Assembly (NCBI RefSeq): GCF_018860855.1
Contig: NZ_JAHKQE010000041.1
Coordinates: 83,369-147,368 of the forward strand
Source: Amphritea atlantica
GTDB taxonomy: Bacteria; Pseudomonadota; Gammaproteobacteria; Pseudomonadales; Balneatricaceae
Reading direction: 5' to 3'
Length of the DNA: 64,000 bases
Below are positions 9,702-16,384 of this stretch, piece by piece. The number at the start of each line of letters is the position of its first letter. Position 1 is the stretch's first letter. The notes beneath the pieces were generated by a model. That model had not been told where the DNA came from, ran no database searches, and worked only from the letters and a program-made list of their open reading frames with translations. The position numbers were made by a program, and so were the translations under genes.

Positions 9702-10685
9702 ATGCGTCTTTTATCTGCTGCCGTTACGGCAATGGCCCTGACTTTTGGTGCAACGTCTGTCATGGCTGCACCGATTGAAATTAAATTCTCACACGTCGTT
9801 GCTGAAAATACCCCGAAAGGTCAGATGGCCAATAAGTTTGCTGAGTTGGTAGCTGAGCGTTTCCCTGGCAAGGTTGAGGTTAACGTATTCCCAAGTTCAC
9901 AACTGTTTGGTGACAACAAAGTACTCGAAGCGATGCTGTTAGGCGATGTGCAGATGGCTGCGCCAGCGTTGTCTAAGTTTCAGAAATATACTAAAAGTTT
10001 ACAGCTGTTCGATCTGCCGTTCCTGTTCAAGGATATGGAAGCCGTCGAGCGTTTCCAAAAAGGGCCGGATGGTCAAAAGATGCTGACATCGCTGGAATCT
10101 AAAGGTCTCGTGGGCCTGGGTTACCTGCATAACGGTATGAAGCAACTGTCTGCCAGTAATCCAATTAAAGTACCGGCGGATGTTGATGGTAAGAAATTCC
10201 GTATCATGACATCTGATGTGCTGCAGGCTCAGTTTGAAGCAGTTAATGCCGTGCCACTGAAAAAGCCATTCTCTGAAGTCTTTACCCTGCTGCAAACTCG
10301 CGCTATCGATGGTCAGGAAAATACCTGGTCTAACATCTACTCGAAGAAATTCTACGAAGTTCAGCCATACATCACCGAATCTAACCATGGTTTGCTGGAT
10401 TACATGGTGGTTACCTCCGCTGAATTTTGGAATAGCTTAGATGATGATCTACGTACTGAATTGAAAGCGGCGTTGGATGAATCAATTGCTTTCGGTAACA
10501 GCATTGCGGCTGAAAAGGCGAATGGTGATAAGCAGGCGATTATCGATTCTAAACGTTCTGAAGTACTTGAAATCACAGCAGAAGAGCGCGCCCAGTGGGT
10601 TAGTGCTATGAAGCCTGTATGGGCTCAATTCTCTGATGATATCGGTGCTGATCTAATCAAGGCCGCTGAAGCATCTAATCAGTAA
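9702..10685 (+). CDS. dctP: TRAP transporter substrate-binding protein DctP
   Basis: Periplasmic C4-dicarboxylate-binding subunit of a TRAP transporter, 327 residues. A signal peptide ends near residue 23 (VMA-APIEI). The mature part has the DctP-family segments FSHVVAENTPKG, FPSSQLFGD, KKFRIMTSDV (whose arginine should bind a substrate carboxylate) and the GQENTWSNIYSKKFYEVQ region. A GGAG site precedes the ATG. It follows a sigma54 promoter and is separated from dctQ by 218 bases containing hairpins. The likely substrates (succinate, fumarate, malate) are inferred from similarity to DctP proteins and the adjacent dctBD genes. Confidence 0.93.
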   Translation: MRLLSAAVTAMALTFGATSVMAAPIEIKFSHVVAENTPKGQMANKFAELVAERFPGKVEVNVFPSSQLFGDNKVLEAMLLGDVQMAAPALSKFQKYTKSLQLFDLPFLFKDMEAVERFQKGPDGQKMLTSLESKGLVGLGYLHNGMKQLSASNPIKVPADVDGKKFRIMTSDVLQAQFEAVNAVPLKKPFSEVFTLLQTRAIDGQENTWSNIYSKKFYEVQPYITESNHGLLDYMVVTSAEFWNSLDDDLRTELKAALDESIAFGNSIAAEKANGDKQAIIDSKRSEVLEITAEERAQWVSAMKPVWAQFSDDIGADLIKAAEASNQ

Positions 10686-10903
10686 TCGGCTTTGCTGACC
10701 TTCATTGAAGGTCAGACTCTTATGCTACGGCGGGCAGTGTATGCCTGCTGTAGTCTTTCGGTGGGGTTACACAGGAGAGTCACGTCGGCTCGGCAGGTCT
10801 TGCTGAATGGCTGCAAGGCTGTCCTGTGACGCACACACACTGCTAAAAAAAACAGCAGCGTTGTTTCTTACGTATTTGTTCTGCTGTTTTAAAGGGGGCC
10901 GTT
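10686..10903 (+). promoter_or_regulatory. Structured dctP-dctQ intergenic region
   Basis: This spacer holds several possible RNA hairpins: TGACCTTC/GAAGGTCA (10696-10714), a 12-bp stem with two G-U pairs (10725-10753), a long-range CACAGGA/TCCTGTG pairing (10770-10828), and AAAACAGCAG paired with CTGCTGTTTT (10849-10890). It most likely protects the dctP 3' end and reduces read-through, giving more binding protein than membrane subunits. AAAGGGGG at 10891-10898 is the dctQ ribosome site. Confidence 0.55.
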
Positions 10904-11491
10904 ATGGTTCGTAATTTGGTCACGCAATTGGAAGAGGCGTTTCTCTCCTTGCTGCTGGTAGGGATGACGCTACTGGTATTTGCCGAAGTGGTGATGCGCT
11001 TCGGATTTAACACGGGTATCCACTGGGCTCAGGAACTGACGCTGTTGATGGCGGCTTGGTTTGTGCTGTATGGCGCGTCTTATGGCGTCAAAGTGGGAAC
11101 GCATATCGGGGTTGATGTGTTTGTTAAGTTATTACCCACGAAAGCGCATCGCTTTTTTACTCTGTTAGCGATCGCATTGTGCCTAATCTATTGTGGGCTT
11201 TTTCTGTATGGGTCATGGATCTATCTCAGCAAGATGAAGATGATCGGTATCGAGTTGGAAGATATGCCGGTGCCTAAATGGGTGGCGATGAGCATTCTGG
11301 TGATTGGTTTCGCTATGCTGATGTTGCGCTTCTTGCAACTGGGCTGGAAGGTGATCACCAAAGAGGTCGATGGCTTTAACTTCAGTGATGAAGCGGAAGA
11401 TAGTATGGCGATTGCTAAAGAGCTTCAGGAGCTTGAATCTAAGGCGGCGTTGGATAATACCGATGCCAGTCATAAGGAGAGACGTCCATGA
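10904..11491 (+). CDS. dctQ: TRAP transporter small membrane subunit DctQ
   Basis: A 195-residue inner-membrane protein with four predicted membrane segments (about 12-33, 48-66, 85-108 and 125-147). It has the DctQ-family features FAEVVMRFGFNTGIHWAQELT and GVKVGTHIGVDV. It pairs with DctM to form the sodium-driven membrane part of the transporter. The C-terminal tail is charged and cytoplasmic. It has a strong AAAGGGGG site and its stop overlaps the dctM start (ATGA), so the two are translationally coupled. Confidence 0.92.
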   Translation: MVRNLVTQLEEAFLSLLLVGMTLLVFAEVVMRFGFNTGIHWAQELTLLMAAWFVLYGASYGVKVGTHIGVDVFVKLLPTKAHRFFTLLAIALCLIYCGLFLYGSWIYLSKMKMIGIELEDMPVPKWVAMSILVIGFAMLMLRFLQLGWKVITKEVDGFNFSDEAEDSMAIAKELQELESKAALDNTDASHKERRP

Positions 11492-12885
11492 CTACTGCGG
11501 CGCTATTTATAATCTTGTTTGCCTGTATGTTTATGGGTATGCCGATTGCCATCGCACTCGGTTTGTCGAGTGTGGCAACGATCCTGATGTTTTCTAACGA
11601 TTCTTTGGCGTCTATTTCGCTGAAGCTGTTTGAAGCAACATCAGAGCACTACACCCTGTTGGCCATTCCATTCTTTATTCTCTCTTCTGCGTTTCTCTCA
11701 ACGGGAGGCGTCGCGAAACGGCTGATTAATTTTGCGGTTGATAGTGTTGGGCATATTCGTGGTGGTTTGGCGATGGCATCAGTGCTGGCTTGTATGCTGT
11801 TTGCGGCGGTATCGGGTTCATCTCCAGCAACGGTTGCAGCGATCGGTACCATCGTTATTGCCGGCATGGTGCGTTCGGGTTATCCCGAGTCGTTCGCGGC
11901 GGGCGTTATTGCCAATGCGGGTACGCTGGGTATTTTGATTCCGCCTTCCATCGTGATGCTGGTCTATGCAGCGGCGACGGAGGTGTCTGCATCGCGGATG
12001 TTTATGGCGGGCTTTATTCCAGGCTTGATGATGGGGGGGATCTTGATGATCGCCATCTATATCGCCGCTCGGATTATGAAGCTACCCGCAGAACCGTTTC
12101 CTGGCGTGATGAAGCTGGGTAAATCATTTTTGATTGCCCTCGGCGGGCTGATGTTGATCATCATCGTGCTGGGTTCTATCTATGGTGGTATTGCTAGTCC
12201 AACTGAAGCGGCAGCGGTGGCTGCGGTTTATGCCTATCTGGTATCGGTGTTGGGGTATCGTGATATCGGACCGATGAAAGGTATTGCATGGCGTAATAGT
12301 GATGAGTCTCTTGTGGCTGCAGCGGTTCGTAATCTATTACAGATGTTATGGGCGATTCCGAAATCTGCACGTCATCCAGAGGTGCGTAAAGTGCTGCTGG
12401 ACGCGTCTAAAGTCTCGCTGATGCTGCTCTTTATTATTGCCAATGCGATGCTGTTTGCGCACGTACTGACAACTGAGCGGATTCCACATCATATAGCGGA
12501 AATCATCGTTCAGTGGGGCTTGCCTGCATGGGGCTTCTTGATTGTGGTGAATATTCTGCTGCTGATTGCGGGTAACTTTATGGAGCCTTCGGCGATTCTG
12601 CTGATTATGGCGCCTATTTTGTTCCCTATCGCGATGAAGCTGGGTATCGATCCTATCCATCTGGGTATTATCATGGTGGTCAACATGGAGATCGGTATGT
12701 TGACACCGCCAGTGGGGCTCAATCTATTTGTGACTGCGGGTATCACCGGTAAGAATATGATCTGGGTGATCAAAGCTTGCTTGCCATGGTTATGTCTGTT
12801 GTTGATGTTCCTGATGCTGATTACCTATATACCGCAGATATCGTTGTTCCTGCCGGAATATATCGATCATTTAAAAGGTTACTAA
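11488..12885 (+). CDS. dctM: TRAP transporter large membrane subunit DctM
   Basis: The large TRAP permease, 465 residues with about 12-13 membrane segments. Family features include AIPFFILSSAFLSTGGVAKRL, the AAVSGSSPATVAAIGTI segment and GILIPPSIVMLVYA. The second repeat has NFMEPSAILLIMAPILFP and MEIGMLTPPVGLNLFV. It is the elevator-type transport subunit that receives dicarboxylate from DctP. The central loop at about 265-300 is a little longer than in many relatives, giving 465 rather than about 427 residues. A terminator follows. Confidence 0.93.
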   Translation: MTTAALFIILFACMFMGMPIAIALGLSSVATILMFSNDSLASISLKLFEATSEHYTLLAIPFFILSSAFLSTGGVAKRLINFAVDSVGHIRGGLAMASVLACMLFAAVSGSSPATVAAIGTIVIAGMVRSGYPESFAAGVIANAGTLGILIPPSIVMLVYAAATEVSASRMFMAGFIPGLMMGGILMIAIYIAARIMKLPAEPFPGVMKLGKSFLIALGGLMLIIIVLGSIYGGIASPTEAAAVAAVYAYLVSVLGYRDIGPMKGIAWRNSDESLVAAAVRNLLQMLWAIPKSARHPEVRKVLLDASKVSLMLLFIIANAMLFAHVLTTERIPHHIAEIIVQWGLPAWGFLIVVNILLLIAGNFMEPSAILLIMAPILFPIAMKLGIDPIHLGIIMVVNMEIGMLTPPVGLNLFVTAGITGKNMIWVIKACLPWLCLLLMFLMLITYIPQISLFLPEYIDHLKGY

Positions 12886-12955
12886 TCGGTATCTTTAGTC
12901 TGGCAGGCTGGGTGATGATGAGTTGCTCATGATCCTAAGTGAATGTCAGACCGCT

Positions 12956-12991
12956 AAAGCCGACGTTTCGTGATGAAGCGTCGGCTTTTTT
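12956..12991 (+). terminator. Terminator of dctPQM
   Basis: A 10-bp stem, AAAGCCGACG/CGTCGGCTTT (12956-12965 with 12979-12988), is followed by a T-tract. It lies 70 bases after the dctM stop. Confidence 0.85.
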
Positions 12992-13058
12992 ATATCGTCA
13001 GAAAACCCTGAATCAATTATAATCGCCAGCCTATTTATAAATTGCTAATGGTATCGCT

Positions 13059-13577
13059 GTGTTGGGTTATCTTGCTGTTGTATGGGGTATTGTCGGTATT
13101 ACCTTTATCTTTGGTAATGCCATTGTCCGAATCGGAACGATAGGGCTGGATACGTTTGCATTCTCATTAAACTGGTATCACTGGGTGGCGTTAGCGATCA
13201 GTGTGTTGTTTATGGGATTTGCTGAGGGTTATAAAGGCTTTCAGCGGGCATACTCTCCTAGAGTGGCGGCACGGCTGCTTTATCTTCGAGATAATGTGAC
13301 TCCTGTCCGTTTAGTGTTTGCTCCTCTGTTTTGCATGGGTTTTTTCGATATTCGGCGGCGGCGCATGATTATTACCTACTGTCTTTTACTCGGTATTTTA
13401 GCGTTGATACAGCTGGTTCATATGCTGGATCAGCCTTGGCGCGGGATCGTCGATCTGGGTGTTGTCGTGGGGCTAACGTGGGGCTGTGTGTCGATTGTGC
13501 TGTTTGTTATGAAAGCGTTTATGTCAGAGACATTTGAATATTCACCGGAAATGCCGGAACTAAAAAACGCACCTTAA
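13059..13577 (+). CDS. Conserved hypothetical inner-membrane protein
   Basis: I do not recognise this 172-residue protein. It has about four or five hydrophobic segments (roughly 2-24, 39-57, 82-96, 104-124 and 129-152) and positive FDIRRRR and GFQRAYSPRVAARL loops, so it is an inner-membrane protein. The reading frame opens with GTG at 13059; no strong ribosome site is visible, so the start is uncertain. It stands alone between the dctPQM terminator and convergent ilvA, and its TAA stop falls inside the loop of its own terminator. Base composition matches its neighbours. Confidence 0.7.
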   Translation: MLGYLAVVWGIVGITFIFGNAIVRIGTIGLDTFAFSLNWYHWVALAISVLFMGFAEGYKGFQRAYSPRVAARLLYLRDNVTPVRLVFAPLFCMGFFDIRRRRMIITYCLLLGILALIQLVHMLDQPWRGIVDLGVVVGLTWGCVSIVLFVMKAFMSETFEYSPEMPELKNAP

Positions 13578-13589
13578 GGTGCGTTTTTT
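13562..13589. terminator. Bidirectional terminator overlapping a stop codon
   Basis: A perfect 12-bp stem, AAAAAACGCACC/GGTGCGTTTTTT (13562-13573 with 13578-13589), closes on a TTAA loop that contains the TAA stop of the upstream membrane protein. It also serves convergent ilvA. Confidence 0.9.
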
Positions 13590-13612
13590 GGTTGAACAGC
13601 CATGACCGAAGT

Positions 13613-15130
13613 TTAGCCAAGAAATAGCTTGTAGGCTGGATTCTCGGTCTCTTCCCAGTAGCTGTAGCCAATATCATCGAGGAATTCTGTCACCTGTGGA
13701 TGTTCCTCTTCAGGTACCTGCATGCCGACCAATACTCGGCCATAGGCTGCGCCGTGGTTACGGTAATGGAACATAGAGATGTTCCAGCGACCGCCGAGTT
13801 TCTTTAGAAACTTCATCAAAGCACCGGGACGTTCTGGGAACTCAAATCGATAGAGAATCTCATTGGTCACTGATGCAGGCGCATGGCCGCCCACCATATA
13901 ACGAACATGGAGTTTAGCCATCTCGTTATCAGACAGGTCAATAACCTTATAGGCTTCCGACTTTAACTCATCGAGGAGTTCCGTGCGGGCATCATTACCG
14001 GCTTGCAGCTGCACACCGACAAAAATTTGCGCATCATTATCATTGGCATAGCGGTAGTTAAATTCGGTGATATTCCGTTTACCCAGTGCGGCGCAGAACT
14101 CTTTGAAGCTGCCGGGCCGCTCGGGGATTTTAACCGCGATAATGGCTTCTCGGTTCTCACCCAACTCTGAACGCTCGGCGATATGACGCAAGCGATCAAA
14201 GTTAACGTTAGCACCACTGTCGATAGCAATCAGGGTTTGATCTTTAGCTGATTCCCGAGCTACATATTTTTTCAAACCGGCGACGGCGAGTGCACCGGCG
14301 GGCTCAGTGATGGAACGGGTATCTTCAAAGATATCCTTGATGGCCGCACAGATCTCATCGGTGTTAACGGTGATTACTTCATCGACATACTGCTTACAAA
14401 GATCGAAGGTGTTTTCGCCGATCTGAGCTACGGCAACGCCGTCAGCAAAGATGCCTACTTGAGGCAGGATAACCCGCTCGCCCGCTTCAAGAGCGGCTTT
14501 AAGGCAGGCGGAATCTTCAGATTCTACGCCGATGACTTTCGTTTCTGGACGCAGGTATTTGATATACACCGCAATGCCGGCGATCAGACCGCCACCACCG
14601 ACGGGAACAAAAACCGCATCAATAGGGCCGCTTTCTTGGCGCAACAGCTCCATGGCGATGGTGCCCTGACCCGCGATTACATCCACATCATCATAGGGAT
14701 GAACATAGGTTAGACCCTGCTCTTCAACCAGTTTAAATGAGTGCTTTGACGCTTCGTCAAAGGTTTCGCCGTGCAGAATAACTTTGCCGCCCCGTGCTTT
14801 GACACTATTAACTTTAATGTCTGGGGTGGTTTTGGGCATAACGATGGTGGCTTTTACGCCCAGAATTTTAGCGGACATCGCTAAGCCTTGAGCGTGGTTG
14901 CCCGCAGAGGCCGCAATGACGCCGCGCTGACGCTCTTCTTCCGTCAGCTGAGACATCTTGTTATAAGCGCCTCGCAGCTTGAAGGAGAAAACCGGTTGTA
15001 GATCTTCCCGTTTTAGCAAAACTCGATTGCCGAGTCGTTTACTGAGGCTCGTCGCCTCGTCGAGTGGAGTTTCGATAGCCGCATCATAGACGCGGGCATC
15101 AAGAATTTTCTTTATATATCGATGTGCCAT
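13613..15130 (-). CDS. ilvA: Threonine ammonia-lyase, biosynthetic
   Basis: Threonine deaminase makes 2-oxobutanoate and ammonia from threonine, the first committed step to isoleucine. The PLP-binding catalytic domain covers about 1-320, with Lys51 in SFKLRGA, the ASAGNHAQG motif and GGGGLIAG phosphate-binding loop. Two C-terminal ACT-like regulatory domains (about 330-410 and 425-505, each opening with ERPG) provide isoleucine/valine control. The length of 505 matches the E. coli IlvA (514). It is divergent from rpiA, as in Pseudomonas, and converges with the small membrane protein gene. Confidence 0.96.
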   Translation of the reverse strand: MAHRYIKKILDARVYDAAIETPLDEATSLSKRLGNRVLLKREDLQPVFSFKLRGAYNKMSQLTEEERQRGVIAASAGNHAQGLAMSAKILGVKATIVMPKTTPDIKVNSVKARGGKVILHGETFDEASKHSFKLVEEQGLTYVHPYDDVDVIAGQGTIAMELLRQESGPIDAVFVPVGGGGLIAGIAVYIKYLRPETKVIGVESEDSACLKAALEAGERVILPQVGIFADGVAVAQIGENTFDLCKQYVDEVITVNTDEICAAIKDIFEDTRSITEPAGALAVAGLKKYVARESAKDQTLIAIDSGANVNFDRLRHIAERSELGENREAIIAVKIPERPGSFKEFCAALGKRNITEFNYRYANDNDAQIFVGVQLQAGNDARTELLDELKSEAYKVIDLSDNEMAKLHVRYMVGGHAPASVTNEILYRFEFPERPGALMKFLKKLGGRWNISMFHYRNHGAAYGRVLVGMQVPEEEHPQVTEFLDDIGYSYWEETENPAYKLFLG

Positions 15131-15240
15131 GGGATGCTTTCAGTGTGTTGTTGCGGTCCGACAAGGGCGGCAGTGTGAATAAAGCATTAAATGGTAATCC
15201 TTGAGGTTGTTTTCGTCTATAAGATATCGCTTAATCTGCG

Positions 15241-15246
15241 TATAAT
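15241..15246 (+). promoter_or_regulatory. Likely -10 element of rpiA
   Basis: A consensus TATAAT lies 40 bases before the ATG at 15287. The -35 match is poor, so the site rests on the -10 alone. It helps choose the rpiA start, because transcription from here begins after the upstream in-frame ATG at 15191. Confidence 0.5.
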
Positions 15247-15286
15247 ATCTGCCAGTTATCGACATTTATGCGGGGTTTCACACAAT

Positions 15287-15958
15287 ATGACACAGGATGA
15301 GATGAAGCTAGCAGTTGCCCAAGCGGCGGTTGCCTATATCCAGCCAAAACTGAGTCGTGACTCTATCGTTGGGGTTGGCACCGGTTCTACGGCGAATTTC
15401 TTTATCGATGAGTTAGCCAAAATTAAGCATCTGTTTGAGGCGGCAGTCGCCAGTTCGGAAGCCACCGCTGAGCGACTGCGAGGCCATGGTATCGACGTTT
15501 ATGATATGAATTCCGTGGATCAGATGGCGGTATATGTTGACGGTGCGGATGAGTTCGATGGCCGTTTGAATCTGATCAAAGGGGGCGGCGGCGCGCTGAC
15601 TCGGGAAAAAATCGTTGCCGATGTAGCAAAAGAGTTTGTCTGCATTGTGGATGAGACAAAGAAAGTCGATCTGTTGGGTGAGTTTCCACTGCCGGTGGAG
15701 GTGATTCCGATGGCTCGCTCTCAGGTGGCTCGTCGATTAGTGCAACTGGATTGCATGCCCGTTTTTCGGGAGGATTTTGTAACCGATAATGGCAATATTA
15801 TTCTCGATCTACGCGGTCTTGAGATTGAGCAGCCTGCGGAGCTAGAAGCGGAGATTAATAACATCGTTGGTGTTGTCACCAATGGGTTATTTGCTCGACG
15901 AGGCGCCGATGTGGTGTTGATGGGAACAGCCGATGGTGTGGTGACGATTACACATTAA
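15287..15958 (+). CDS. rpiA: Ribose-5-phosphate isomerase A
   Basis: Interconverts ribose 5-phosphate and ribulose 5-phosphate in the pentose phosphate pathway. I place the start at the ATG at 15287 (MTQDEMK, as in E. coli MTQDELK), giving 223 residues against 219 in E. coli. The frame is open upstream to 15191, but that extension has no family similarity and would precede the TATAAT. Motifs seen: [21 protein letters not shown], the [14 protein letters not shown] catalytic segment and the C-terminal [19 protein letters not shown]. It is divergent from ilvA and monocistronic. Confidence 0.96.
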   Translation: MTQDEMKLAVAQAAVAYIQPKLSRDSIVGVGTGSTANFFIDELAKIKHLFEAAVASSEATAERLRGHGIDVYDMNSVDQMAVYVDGADEFDGRLNLIKGGGGALTREKIVADVAKEFVCIVDETKKVDLLGEFPLPVEVIPMARSQVARRLVQLDCMPVFREDFVTDNGNIILDLRGLEIEQPAELEAEINNIVGVVTNGLFARRGADVVLMGTADGVVTITH

Positions 15959-15970
15959 TCATTGGACAAT

Positions 15971-16000
15971 AAAAAAGGCCTTCAGATGAAGGCCTTTTTT
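15971..16000. terminator. Bidirectional terminator between rpiA and a small gene
   Basis: A 13-bp stem, AAAAAAGGCCTTC/GAAGGCCTTTTTT (15971-15983 with 15988-16000), has an AGAT loop. It lies 12 bases after rpiA and 30 bases after the stop of the convergent small gene. Confidence 0.9.
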
Positions 16001-16029
16001 ATATCTAACCGAAACGGCTCACCGTACTG

Positions 16030-16149
16030 TTACAACACATGTACCCAGCCAATAATTGCTGGCATACAGGTCCACGCTAAAGCGCAAATGTTGATCACAA
16101 TCCATAGAGGACTTGAGCTGTCACGGAAGTTTTCGTCATGGTTTGCCAT
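16030..16149 (-). CDS. Small single-pass membrane protein (39 residues)
   Basis: A short reading frame on the minus strand encodes 39 residues: a charged N-terminus (MANHDENFRDSSSP) followed by one hydrophobic stretch of about 24 residues from LWIVIN to the C-terminal GWVHVL. The ATG at 16147-16149 is preceded, six bases away, by GGGTGA, a strong ribosome site. The stop lies just before a bidirectional terminator shared with rpiA. I do not recognise the protein and assign no function. The combination of good ribosome site, terminator and membrane segment makes it likely to be real. Confidence 0.65.
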   Translation of the reverse strand: MANHDENFRDSSSPLWIVINICALAWTCMPAIIGWVHVL

Positions 16150-16384
16150 GATTATTCACCCGTCGTTATTGATAGAGCTGTTATGAATCGCATTGCTGTG
16201 CCTTAAGGCATCTTCTCTAAACGATTCGGGGCCCTATACTACCAGCAAGGTTTATTTCTGGATAGTTAAATCTAGGTTAGCGAATTAAGTTGCTAGTTCT
16301 CGGGGCAACTAAAGGATTTCGCTTCAATCGCGGATAAACTGCTAATATCATACAAATATATATCGACAAATAGATGGGCCGATT

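Noticed and set aside
15962-16186. 74-codon open frame on the plus strand after rpiA
   Set aside because: It runs through the rpiA terminator and is antisense to the better supported 39-residue gene; no ribosome site.
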